From contig NZ_FNNV01000032.1 of NCBI RefSeq assembly GCF_900106745.1, positions 1-40,543 of the forward strand: a stretch of DNA of 40,543 nucleotides, given 5' to 3'. The position numbers and the translations under genes are program-made. Below the pieces are notes generated by a model. The model searched no databases, was not told the origin of the DNA, and worked only from the letters and a program-made list of their open reading frames with translations. Below, in pieces: positions 1 to 6,620 of this stretch (position 1 is the first letter of the stretch; each line of letters starts with the position of its first letter). The DNA is from Paenibacillus sp. CF384 (GTDB lineage Bacteria > Bacillota > Bacilli > Paenibacillales > Paenibacillaceae).

Positions 1-50
1 GTGCAGCAATGCATGCAGCTGACGAATACTAATCGGTCGAGGGCTTATCC
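1..50 (+). rRNA. rrl: 23S rRNA, 3' end (partial)
   Basis: The first 50 bases match the conserved 3' terminus of bacterial 23S rRNA: the GACGAATACTAATCGGTCGA segment followed by GGGCTTATCC. Only the end is present; the rest lies upstream of the window. The exact 3' terminus is estimated from the family. Confidence 0.93.
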
Positions 51-153
51 TACGAACATTCGCTCGGATGTTCAACTTCGGACAACATCAGCTAATTAAG
101 ACCTTCGCAAAGGTTCGTATCCAGTTTTCAAGTTGCAAACCAACCAATTGAAT

Positions 154-176
154 AACCCATTCGTGGGTTTTATTTC
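154..176 (+). terminator. hairpin downstream of 23S, possible terminator or processing stem
   Basis: AACCCA and TGGGTT flank a TTCG tetraloop and are followed by TTATTT. It lies between the 23S end and tRNA-Thr. It may be a weak terminator or a processing stem, since the tRNAs below have no obvious promoter of their own. Other small hairpins (near 54-72 and 100-116) lie in the same spacer. No 5S rRNA was found here. Confidence 0.35.
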
Positions 177-209
177 ATTGAGTTGGGAAGACTTGAAACG
201 TATACACAT

Positions 210-285
<76 letters not shown>

Positions 286-298
286 TTTTTTCAAACTT

Positions 299-374
299 GA
301 GCCATTAGCTCAGTTGGTAGAGCACCTGACTTTTAATCAGGGTGTCGTAGGTTCGAGTCCTACATGGCTCACCA
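299..374 (+). tRNA. tRNA-Lys (anticodon TTT)
   Basis: A 76-nt cloverleaf with acceptor GAGCCAT paired to ATGGCTC, anticodon loop CTTTTAA (TTT at 332-334), T-arm GGTTCGAGTCC and encoded CCA. It lies 13 nt after tRNA-Thr and is probably on the same transcript. Confidence 0.96.
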
Positions 375-410
375 TTTTCGTTTCACGACAATGGGGGCAC
401 ATCACATTAT

Positions 411-493
411 GCGCGTATGGCGGAATTGGCAGACGCACCAGACTTAGGATCTGGCGGGCGACCGTGGGGGTTCAAGTCCCTCTACGCGCACCA
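411..493 (+). tRNA. tRNA-Leu (anticodon TAG)
   Basis: An 83-nt class II tRNA with a long variable arm. The acceptor GCGCGTA pairs with TACGCGC. The anticodon loop CTTAGGA gives TAG at 445-447, reading CUN leucine codons. CCA is encoded. Confidence 0.96.
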
Positions 494-502
494 TATTTAC
501 CT

Positions 503-577
503 GCGGAAGTGGCTCAGCGGTAGAGCATCGCCTTGCCAAGGCGAGGGTCGCGGGTTCGATTCCCGTCTTCCGCTCCA
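503..577 (+). tRNA. tRNA-Gly (anticodon GCC)
   Basis: A 75-nt cloverleaf with acceptor GCGGAAG paired to CTTCCGC. The anticodon loop TTGCCAA puts GCC at 535-537. CCA is encoded. It is the last tRNA before the terminator at 592. Confidence 0.96.
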
Positions 578-591
578 TTTTTACAACCTTC

Positions 592-630
592 AAGACCGCT
601 ACTCAGATCTCTGAGTAACGGTCTTTTTTG
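592..630 (+). terminator. Rho-independent terminator of the rrn/tRNA transcript
   Basis: Stem GACCG-C-TACTCAG pairs with CTGAGTA-A-CGGTC around an ATCT loop, followed by a run of T. It ends the tRNA cluster. Confidence 0.88.
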
Positions 631-643
631 CATGCTGGAATAG

Positions 644-687
644 AAAAGCCGCTGCTCCGATATTCAATATCGGCACAGCGGCTTTTT
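644..687 (-). terminator. Rho-independent terminator after pilO (probably bidirectional)
   Basis: An 11-12 bp stem (AAAAGCCGCTG with CAGCGGCTTTTT) has an inner hairpin CCGATATTCAATATCGG. It lies just after the pilO stop, and U-rich flanks exist on both strands. Confidence 0.85.
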
Positions 688-688
688 A

Positions 689-1339
689 CTATTTCTCTTC
701 AAATGGCAGGATTGTTTCTTTCACGAGCGGCTTATAGGATGGATCAAAGTAGGCGGTATATACAATGTTGGCCGATATAGGTTTGGAACTAGCGTTTATG
801 CTCCCTGTTTTAGCAACGTCGAACGAATCCACTGTAATCAATCGTGGCAGCTTCTGCAGCTCTTCGATATAACGGAGTACATTGGAATAGCTTCCTTTAA
901 TGACGGAAGCGACCTTTAGTTTCTTTACATTAGGACCCAAAGGGTTGATGGAATCAGTAGTGCCTTCGTTCGTATCTGAGTTTTCGCCAGCGATTGATTG
1001 TCCCTCTTCAAGGTCAGGCGTAAAGCTCGCGGTTAACGTTTCCGTTCCGGTAACGGACTCAATTTGCTGTAGATCCAGCAGCAGCTGTTCTGTATTATCC
1101 CAGAGTGGAAGCGCGAGCTGTACAGCTGATTTGGAGTACTCATCGCTTGCTTTCTTCTTCTCGGCGAGTTTATTGCTTAATAGGGAGTATTGGTTGTTTA
1201 GACTTTCAATCTCAATTTGCTGATTTGCAATCTTATCCGTAGACGGTTTGAGCAAGTACGTGTAAATGACAAACAAGACAAGGAACAGAAGTGCGAGCAG
1301 GAGAACGGTCAACGAACGGTTCTTAGTTAGTTGTTCCAT
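689..1339 (-). CDS. pilO: PilO-like type IV pilus assembly protein
   Basis: A 216-aa protein with one N-terminal membrane helix (about residues 9-30), then a coiled coil (about 33-70), then a C-terminal region with the PilO-like pattern of a helix followed by LPRLITVDSFDV. This layout matches PilO, the inner-membrane alignment-complex subunit that pairs with PilN and links to PilM. The ATG follows a strong GAGGAG site. It is the last gene of a leftward three-gene set behind two prepilins, and no pilM or pilN is present nearby. A terminator follows at once. The PilO assignment rests on topology, motif and context, because PilO sequences diverge widely. Confidence 0.78.
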   Translation of the reverse strand: MEQLTKNRSLTVLLLALLFLVLFVIYTYLLKPSTDKIANQQIEIESLNNQYSLLSNKLAEKKKASDEYSKSAVQLALPLWDNTEQLLLDLQQIESVTGTETLTASFTPDLEEGQSIAGENSDTNEGTTDSINPLGPNVKKLKVASVIKGSYSNVLRYIEELQKLPRLITVDSFDVAKTGSINASSKPISANIVYTAYFDPSYKPLVKETILPFEEK

Positions 1340-1416
1340 TGTTATCCTCCTCAGTTGCTGTTTTCATCTTGACACTGAAAGTAGCCGAGTACGCTTTAGA
1401 TACCGCTATGTCACCG

Positions 1417-2016
1417 TCAGCACTTGCAGTTGCCGCTGTATGCTTGCCGAAGCTTCAGCTTAATCTCCAACATCCCGCTGCTGCAGCCCGATTGATCGTT
1501 TAAACATTTCAATCGAATGAAGGAATCGTTGTGCGTTGAAGCCTCTTGACCTAAATCCAAGGGCACAGCATTTGGTACAACGATAGATTCAATTGCAATT
1601 TCGCGATCGTTAATGAATAAGGCGTGTTTACCTGAATCATTCGGTTTAATGGCGATCCCTTCTTGAAGCGACGTGCCACCCGAATTCGAGTCATCGTCTG
1701 AGACAACCTCAGGGAACATTAATACAATCGATTGCCGCAGATTTCCGTTCGTCTGTAATTGCGAGATTCGACTTGGCCCCACGCGGTATAATTCTGAAAT
1801 AATGGAAGACATGAGCAGGTCGCCTTCATCACGCAGTGTATTCTCGATCCGAATTTTGTTATATGTATTGAGGCCAAATGTGATAGAGGAGTAAATAACC
1901 CCCATTACGACGGACAATAAGGCCAGCGTAGCGATGAGCTCGATTAACGTATAACCGCCCTCTGCATGTTGACTGATCTTTATTCGCCGCCTTAATTTGT
2001 TAACGAATCGCTTCAT
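1417..2016 (-). CDS. prepilin-type protein (PilW/GspJ-like), 3' end probably frameshifted
   Basis: 199 aa as read. A basic leader of about 20 residues precedes a class III signal site, G^YTLIELIATLALLSVVMG, with the invariant Glu at mature position 5 and a hydrophobic helix. It is therefore processed by a prepilin peptidase, and the size and order suggest a minor pseudopilin (PilW/GspJ type). The gene overlaps the previous one by 17 nt. The reading frame ends in an atypical cysteine-rich tail (...SGNCKC). The +1 frame across 1323-1456 stays open and encodes a much more pilin-like end (...AYSATFSVKMKT...) that would overlap pilO by 17 nt. A one-base insertion near 1450-1460 would explain this, giving an intact protein of about 230 aa. 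Confidence 0.8.
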   Translation of the reverse strand: MKRFVNKLRRRIKISQHAEGGYTLIELIATLALLSVVMGVIYSSITFGLNTYNKIRIENTLRDEGDLLMSSIISELYRVGPSRISQLQTNGNLRQSIVLMFPEVVSDDDSNSGGTSLQEGIAIKPNDSGKHALFINDREIAIESIVVPNAVPLDLGQEASTHNDSFIRLKCLNDQSGCSSGMLEIKLKLRQAYSGNCKC

Positions 2017-2587
2017 CGGTTATGTATCCCTCCACTTCGGCGCTTTCACGCTTACTCGAGCTGACATCTTCTCCATCCGAAGGAGCTGATGTCACTATAA
2101 CTTTAATCGGAATCAGATATTTGCCGATATTTCCATCTGTTGTGCTGTCTAGATCATTGAGCTCATCCTGGTATATGACCTTCACACGATAAGCGATACC
2201 GTTAATTTCGGGATTCAAAATATAGTAGAGTGACTGTGGATCTGAAAAGAGACTTTCATATTGCAAGCAAGAACCACTGTCCTTTAAGCAGTTTTTTGAA
2301 TCAATATCATCTATATCATCACCAATTCCGATCGGTTGTCCGATCTTATAAAATTTGGTTATCGCATCAAAATTCGACTGCTTCTGCATATAAAACAGCG
2401 TGTTACGCGCCAGATTGACCATGACTGTCTTATTCTGGTTACCCTTGGCGTAGGAGAGGGCATGGACGAAAAAACCTGTCATCGCGAGTCCGGCGACGGA
2501 GAGGATGATGAGGCAGGTTAAGATTTCAACGAGTGTAAAGCCACTCTCTCTAGATGGCTGCTGCAGCTCGTGTGCTTTCATAAGCAA
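2000..2587 (-). CDS. prepilin-type protein (PilV/GspI-like minor pilin)
   Basis: 195 aa with a short leader, a prepilin peptidase site G^FTLVEILTCLIILSVAG with Glu at mature position 5, and a hydrophobic N-terminal helix, typical of minor pilins. The start is TTG at 2587 (6 nt from AAGGGAG) or ATG at 2581 (12 nt); both fit and only two residues change. It is first in the leftward prepilin-prepilin-pilO set. The globular part has two Cys close together (NCLKDSGSC), which could form a disulphide outside the cell. Confidence 0.85.
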   Translation of the reverse strand: MLMKAHELQQPSRESGFTLVEILTCLIILSVAGLAMTGFFVHALSYAKGNQNKTVMVNLARNTLFYMQKQSNFDAITKFYKIGQPIGIGDDIDDIDSKNCLKDSGSCLQYESLFSDPQSLYYILNPEINGIAYRVKVIYQDELNDLDSTTDGNIGKYLIPIKVIVTSAPSDGEDVSSSKRESAEVEGYITDEAIR

Positions 2588-2679
2588 TCACAGCTCCCTT
2601 CAATTAACATACATTTCCTAATTATCTTCGACACAGAACGTCGCAATTCCACCTAGTTCTAAAGTCTCATGAAATAAAA

Positions 2680-2728
2680 ATAAGCCGCTCTCTCTCAAGT
2701 GTTAACTCAAGAGAGATGGCGTTATGGT
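2680..2728 (-). terminator. Rho-independent terminator after the mutarotase-like gene
   Basis: On the minus strand a long stem (AACGCC-ATCTCTCT with AGAGAGA-GCGGC, imperfect) is followed by TTATTTTTATTT. It separates the 5185-2740 gene set from the prepilin set, so the latter needs its own promoter within about 2588-2680. I could not place that promoter with confidence. Confidence 0.75.
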
Positions 2729-2739
2729 AATAGGACTAA

Positions 2740-3711
2740 TTACTTAGTATTCATTGGACCGGAGCCTAGCTTAACGGATAAGTGCCACTCGCTCTCAGAG
2801 TGAGGAGCAATGCGGAGAAGCTTGTCTCGTCCAACTGCTTCAGTTAGGCTGTCGTAGTAACCATTGCATGGCTCCAGTGCGCAAACAGCTTGCTCGTTGC
2901 ATAATCCTTCGTCAATCCAGATGCCCAGGTAAGGCACGGATTCAGCATCCCACTCCAGCTTTAAGTAATCCTCGCTGTCTTGTTCATAAAGTCCGGTCCA
3001 TCCCTCATCGACTGCCCCGTCAATATAGAATTTACGAGCATCCTTGGCAGAAGAGGGTCCAATCGTATCTAGGCGAAGCTTCGAACCATCCATAACCGTT
3101 TCCGGCCAATCGTACAGCTCGCCTTGCTGCAGCAAACCACCACCGTATACGCAGCGCACTTGTTTAGTGGCCCCAGGCAGCATAATCCGCGTGTTTGCCG
3201 TGGCAACAAATTGGGGATGCGCAAGCCAAAATGCCGCTAGCGTCTCCGAACTGAGGTTCCGAACTGTGTATTCAAACCGCAGCTGTTGATCACTCTCGAA
3301 GCGAATTGTTCTTGTCAATTCATAGGGGAGCGCTCGGCCGACTACTTTGCAAACGAGTGCATCCTGTTCTTCGAAAGAAACCTCCCATGGGATGGACCAT
3401 ACATCGCCATGATCCGGCATGAGTTGTCCAAAGTTGGCGCCTTCTAACGGATAGGTGCATGCGGCGACGGTAGGGAAACATTCATCCCAGCCGCTCATAT
3501 CCGCTGCGAGAAAGTCAGAGCCATGTTCGACCTTGGCGAGTGGCCGGGCCCCCGTGCCGACGATCCACTCTTTACCGGTAAGGACGTTCTCTAGGGAGAC
3601 GATTTTGCCTCCCAGCTCGGGAATGATGGTAATCCGCAGTGCCGTAGATTCCATGAGGACGGCGGGCCAGTCTTGATAGGTGGTATGGGTAATGATACAG
3701 CGTGATTCCAT
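2740..3711 (-). CDS. galactose-mutarotase-like (aldose 1-epimerase fold) protein
   Basis: 323 aa. The N-terminal pattern (ALRITIIPELGGKIVSLEN) and the late acidic element (YLGIWIDEGLCNEQAVCALEPCNGYYD) match the beta-sandwich aldose-1-epimerase superfamily, which binds a sugar and interconverts anomers. Cytoplasmic; no signal peptide. The exact substrate cannot be read. The start is the ATG at 3711, 12 nt after GGAGGT. It is the last of three leftward genes with gaps of 63 and 76 nt, so they may share a transcript, although the functions look unrelated. Confidence 0.72.
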   Translation of the reverse strand: MESRCIITHTTYQDWPAVLMESTALRITIIPELGGKIVSLENVLTGKEWIVGTGARPLAKVEHGSDFLAADMSGWDECFPTVAACTYPLEGANFGQLMPDHGDVWSIPWEVSFEEQDALVCKVVGRALPYELTRTIRFESDQQLRFEYTVRNLSSETLAAFWLAHPQFVATANTRIMLPGATKQVRCVYGGGLLQQGELYDWPETVMDGSKLRLDTIGPSSAKDARKFYIDGAVDEGWTGLYEQDSEDYLKLEWDAESVPYLGIWIDEGLCNEQAVCALEPCNGYYDSLTEAVGRDKLLRIAPHSESEWHLSVKLGSGPMNTK

Positions 3712-3787
3712 AGGGGTGCATCTACCTCCAAAATGGTTCGTTTATTAACCAGTATAACGCAAATAGTGGAGGGGATTGGAAAGAAAT

Positions 3788-4378
3788 TCAGAGTAGGAGC
3801 GGAGCGACCGAAACGGCCTCGTACATCGGACGCCGCTGCAAGTGACTCTGATAGAGGGTTATGGCATCTGCTTGCCACTGGAGCGGGCTTCCACTCGGCA
3901 GCTTCCATCCCATCAGCTGCGAAGGCTCGAATGAGCTCTCGCCGGCGTAGTTCCGTGCAAGCGTGAGATGCGGATGGTAGGAGCGGCTCTCCGGCATAAG
4001 GCCGAGAGGCTTTAATACGCGGACAACGTTCTGCTGCAGCTTGTGCAGCTGCTCGACATCCCCTGCGACGTCGGCCCACAGGACGGAGGGGCGAATCGGG
4101 CGCCCGAAGACGCCAAGCGAAGTCACATGTAACGAGAAAGCTAGAACGGACGACGCTGCTTCACGTAGTGCTGCCGAGATGGCAGGGACAAGCTCTATTG
4201 GCGTATCGCCCAGAAATTGCAGCGTGATGTGATAATCGGCAGGATGTGCCCATTTACGAAAGGGAAGCTGTGGCTTGATATCCTCGCACCCTATCGAAAG
4301 GGACTGTTTAATGGAATCCGGTACAGGGACGGCAGCGAATAAGCGGACGGTCTGCGCCGGAGCGGCTGGCGTATTCAC
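3788..4378 (-). CDS. thpR: RNA 2',3'-cyclic phosphodiesterase (LigT/ThpR)
   Basis: 196 aa with both catalytic HxTx motifs of the 2H phosphoesterase family: HITL (residues 50-53, inside DYHITLQFLG) and HLTL (137-140, inside YHPHLTLAR). The N-terminal VRLFAAVPVP is the usual LigT opening. The family hydrolyses 2',3'-cyclic phosphates on RNA to 2'-phosphomonoesters. The length is normal. The start is GTG at 4378, preceded by GAGAGGGG about 12 nt away; no closer ATG exists. Confidence 0.93.
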   Translation of the reverse strand: MNTPAAPAQTVRLFAAVPVPDSIKQSLSIGCEDIKPQLPFRKWAHPADYHITLQFLGDTPIELVPAISAALREAASSVLAFSLHVTSLGVFGRPIRPSVLWADVAGDVEQLHKLQQNVVRVLKPLGLMPESRSYHPHLTLARNYAGESSFEPSQLMGWKLPSGSPLQWQADAITLYQSHLQRRPMYEAVSVAPLLL

Positions 4379-4441
4379 AGGCTTATAGCAACCCCTCTCT
4401 TCTCAAATATAACGCTAGCTCGTCTCACAGATGGAATCCTA

Positions 4442-5185
4442 TTAGTCGTGATCCACGATGATATAGCCTTGCCCCAATTCCATCTCCATAAACCCGGCCA
4501 TTCGGCGAGTCTGGTAGGATAGCGGCGTATTGCTGCCGGTCAGGATGTAATTTCGACGATCCGCGGCATTCTCAGCTGGCAGGGCAAATGCTTTCACGAA
4601 TCGAAACACTTCTCGAAGTGTTGTATAGATGGCGTTAATATGTGCATCGTTCTCACGCTTCCCCATGAGATTGATAAGGATTGCGCCGCTCTCATCCAGC
4701 TTGTCGGCAGCAAGTTCGAAGAAGCTCATCGAGGTCAAATGCCTCGGCGTTCCCTTATCGGAGAAGGCATCGAGCACAATAAAATCAACCGTATGCTCAG
4801 CTTCGCATGAGAGCAGCTCACGGCCATCGCCAACCACCACATTATCGTCCCCATAGCCAAAGTATTGCTTGCTTAACGCTACGACTCGCTCATCCAGCTC
4901 AGCAACTTTGATCGTTGTCCCCGTATGATGTCGGGCAATTGTTCCGACGCCATGACCAATGATAAACAGACGCTGATCGGCCTGATTGCTGTCATTCATG
5001 AGGTGAAGCATAGCCTGTGGATATTCGAATAGAATCCGCTCCGGCTGATCCAAATCCACAGCGCCTTGCATGGCGTTGTTAGAGAACTGAAGGACGCGGA
5101 ATCGCCCATGTTCCTCGCCGTATTTATTCGTATCGTAAACGGTAATCTCGTTTAGCAAGCTGTTTTCCCGGTGCAAAATCTGCAC
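4442..5185 (-). CDS. spermidine-synthase-like class I methyltransferase-fold protein
   Basis: 247 aa. The SAM-type Rossmann core is visible: motif I IIGHGVGT (about residues 74-81), an acidic end of strand 2 (VAELDERVV), VVVGDGREL, and DFIVLDAFSDKGTPRHL, which is the SpeE-type gate region. The family transfers aminopropyl from decarboxylated SAM to putrescine, but many short homologues like this are not proven polyamine enzymes and lack a speD partner. None is nearby. The start is GTG at 5185, 11 nt after AAGGAG. The gene is divergent from the kdp riboswitch region. Confidence 0.78.
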   Translation of the reverse strand: MQILHRENSLLNEITVYDTNKYGEEHGRFRVLQFSNNAMQGAVDLDQPERILFEYPQAMLHLMNDSNQADQRLFIIGHGVGTIARHHTGTTIKVAELDERVVALSKQYFGYGDDNVVVGDGRELLSCEAEHTVDFIVLDAFSDKGTPRHLTSMSFFELAADKLDESGAILINLMGKRENDAHINAIYTTLREVFRFVKAFALPAENAADRRNYILTGSNTPLSYQTRRMAGFMEMELGQGYIIVDHD

Positions 5186-5434
5186 GATGTTCCAATCTCC
5201 TTCGTCCCGGCAAACCTACCGGACCTATTATAGATTCCAGCGTATCGCATCTCGAGGTCACATTCAATTGCTATGTGAGAGCAATGTGCCTCCCTCCCTG
5301 ATGTTGGCATCACAGGCTGAAAGGTTTGGCAGTATTCCTTTGATAATCCAATTGAAAAGAATGGGTATGCAGGATGAAAGCGAAATCATGCGCACAATTC
5401 GATAGAATTGGCGGAATTAGCACGTAAATCAGGT
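5186..5434. other. intergenic region between speE-like gene and kdp leader promoter
   Basis: No convincing gene. A 72-codon plus-strand frame (5187-5405) is open but has no ribosome binding site, because its start lies inside the divergent gene's own leader. The stretch must hold the leftward promoter of the speE-like gene. Confidence 0.4.
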
Positions 5435-5463
5435 TTTACATTCTCCTCGCACAAGAATAAGAT
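5435..5463 (+). promoter_or_regulatory. sigma-A-type promoter of the c-di-AMP riboswitch transcript
   Basis: -35 TTTACA at 5435-5440, a 17-nt spacer, and -10 TAAGAT at 5458-5463. Transcription would start near 5470, just before the riboswitch. Confidence 0.68.
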
Positions 5464-5477
5464 TTGATTCATCAACG

Positions 5478-5660
5478 GAATACATTGCTTGAAACGCTGA
5501 GTCCTCGCAAGAGGAACGGGGGAACCAATCAGAAGCCGATTTCGATCAGAACGGCTTCTTGGGGTGAATCCATAACAGGTGTTATTTGTTAAGGTAGGGT
5601 ACTCTCAAGCCCGAATCCGACAGCTAACCTCGTAAGCGTATGAGAGAGAACCCCCTTCAA
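5478..5660 (+). promoter_or_regulatory. c-di-AMP riboswitch (ydaO/yuaA type)
   Basis: The conserved blocks appear in order: GAAACGCTGAGTCCTCGCAA with GAGGAACGGGGGAACCAAT (5490-5529), a variable hairpin AGAAGCCG..CGGCTTCT, GGGGTGAATCCATAACAGG (about 5561-5579), AGGTAGGGTACTCT, CCGAATCCGACAGCTAACCT (5611-5630) and CGTAAGCGTATGAGAGAGAA. The class binds c-di-AMP and usually switches off downstream genes for K+ uptake or wall remodelling. Here it precedes a strong terminator, an unknown gene and the kdp operon, consistent with shutting off K+ import when c-di-AMP is high. Confidence 0.95.
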
Positions 5661-5700
5661 TCGAGCTTCCAGCAGCTTGTTTCTTTACGCATGCTGTGAA

Positions 5701-5748
5701 AGAGGCCCGGGAGTAGAGTTTCTCTGCTCCCGGGCCTCTTTGTGTTTT
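5701..5748 (+). terminator. intrinsic terminator, expression platform of the c-di-AMP riboswitch
   Basis: A perfect 13-bp stem (AGAGGCCCGGGAG at 5701-5713 with CTCCCGGGCCTCT at 5727-5739) with a second inner stem AGAG-TTT-CTCT, then TTGTGTTTT. It lies about 40 nt after the aptamer and 30 nt before the next start codon, the place of an OFF-switch terminator. Confidence 0.92.
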
Positions 5749-5777
5749 CCACCAAACGATTCAGGAGAGTGAGTATT

Positions 5778-6194
5778 GTGAAAGATTGCAAGATTCAGGC
5801 GATCGAGCTGTTTCAATTTGATGGGGAGCTCATGGATGAACGGCTGCCCGGACATAGTGAGGACTGCATTTGCGGTTTACTCGCCATCACCACGAATGAC
5901 GGAGGCTGCAGCCTCATTGAATTCCAGATGCACGGCTGTAACCTGAAGGGGGACATTGTGCAGTGGACGGCCGTCTACCAGCGAATGAAGGGACTGACAC
6001 TCGATGAGAGTATGGACTACATCCATCAGAAGCAAGACGCATGGGGGATGGAACGCGCGCATTTAATGGAATCGGCATTAATAAGCTTGGCCGAGCAGCT
6101 GGATTGCACAGCGAAAGGCATAACCAATCGAAATTGCGCCGAATGGAATCGTGCCTATTTATTCGACCATTCGCAGGCCTATGTCTCTTTCTAG
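5778..6194 (+). CDS. unknown 138-aa protein under the c-di-AMP riboswitch
   Basis: The start is GTG at 5778, because AGGAG at 5763 lies 10 nt away. An upstream in-frame GTG at 5742 falls inside the terminator tail. The protein has no signal peptide or membrane segment. A beta strand IQAIELFQF, a later strand GLLAITTNDGGCSLIEF, and an all-helical second half (DESMDYIHQKQDAW, HLMESALISLAEQL) recall the N-terminal capping domain of the enolase (mandelate racemase/muconate lactonizing) superfamily, but no barrel domain follows, so this is only a resemblance. It is the first gene after the riboswitch terminator and sits directly before the KdpE box. A link to potassium or osmotic control is inferred from position only. 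Confidence 0.72.
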   Translation: MKDCKIQAIELFQFDGELMDERLPGHSEDCICGLLAITTNDGGCSLIEFQMHGCNLKGDIVQWTAVYQRMKGLTLDESMDYIHQKQDAWGMERAHLMESALISLAEQLDCTAKGITNRNCAEWNRAYLFDHSQAYVSF

Positions 6195-6210
6195 ACGGGG
6201 TTAGTGAGCG

Positions 6211-6233
6211 ATTTTTATACTTTTTTTACACCT
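6211..6233 (+). promoter_or_regulatory. KdpE-type operator of the kdpFABC promoter
   Basis: ATTTTTATACTTTTTTTACA followed by CC is, from memory, the same as the KdpE site of the E. coli kdp promoter. It begins 16 nt after the stop of the 138-aa gene and 185 nt before the 28-aa ORF. A weak promoter may follow (TTTACC at 6247, TATTAA at 6272, 19-nt spacer), which would put the box about 60 nt upstream of the start point, as in E. coli. The cognate regulator kdpE is encoded at 14941. Confidence 0.85.
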
Positions 6234-6418
6234 GACAGCCGGTTTCTTTACCCCCTTTTTACGGTAACCCGTATTAAGATTTTCGTATACCGACGAGGGG
6301 GAAATGATAAGCAGCATAATAAACGTCAAGCACATGGAAAGACAAAGAATAGTTTCAATCCGGCAGGGGAAAATATTCTCAATTCACTGCATGCAGCTAT
6401 AGGAGGTAGTCAGAAGAT

Positions 6419-6505
6419 ATGGTCAATGATTTTACGATGGTGGTATTGTTTGTTGCTGCATTCGCTATATTCTGGGGATTCCTTAAATTCTGTGAGAGAG
6501 CCTAG
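6419..6505 (+). CDS. 28-aa membrane microprotein preceding kdpF
   Basis: A short frame starts at ATG 6419, 12 nt after AGGAGG (6401-6406), and ends at TAG 6503. Residues 7-24 form one hydrophobic helix (MVVLFVAAFAIFWGFLKF), and the C-terminus is short and charged (CERA). Its stop codon lies at the ribosome binding site of kdpF, 12 nt before kdpF, so the two are probably translated together. It may be a small subunit or stabiliser of the Kdp complex, similar in size to KdpF, but that is inference. Confidence 0.72.
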   Translation: MVNDFTMVVLFVAAFAIFWGFLKFCERA

Positions 6506-6517
6506 GGAGGTAACGCT

Positions 6518-6595
6518 ATGATTATCGTCGGCATTATTGCAGCTATTCTAATTTTGTATCTAGGCTTTGTATTAGTTAAACCAGAAAAATTCTAA
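6518..6595 (+). CDS. kdpF: K+-transporting ATPase subunit KdpF
   Basis: A 25-aa single-helix peptide: [20 protein letters not shown] followed by a KPEKF tail, the family signature at the usual length. AGGGAGG precedes ATG 6518 by 7 nt. KdpF is a membrane peptide that stabilises KdpABC. It sits between the 28-aa ORF and kdpA. Confidence 0.92.
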   Translation: MIIVGIIAAILILYLGFVLVKPEKF

Positions 6596-6620
6596 ATGGC
6601 CAGGGCGGAGGATTCATGAC

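Noticed and set aside
314..614. Two plus-strand open frames across the tRNA-Lys, tRNA-Leu and tRNA-Gly region
   Set aside because: They translate tRNA genes and have no ribosome binding sites.
2590..2680. Candidate promoter for the prepilin set
   Set aside because: Several weak AT-rich boxes exist on the minus strand but none with good -35, -10 and spacing together.
5187..5405. 72-codon plus-strand frame upstream of the kdp leader
   Set aside because: Its start overlaps the ribosome binding region of the divergent gene, it has no site of its own, and no domain pattern was recognised.
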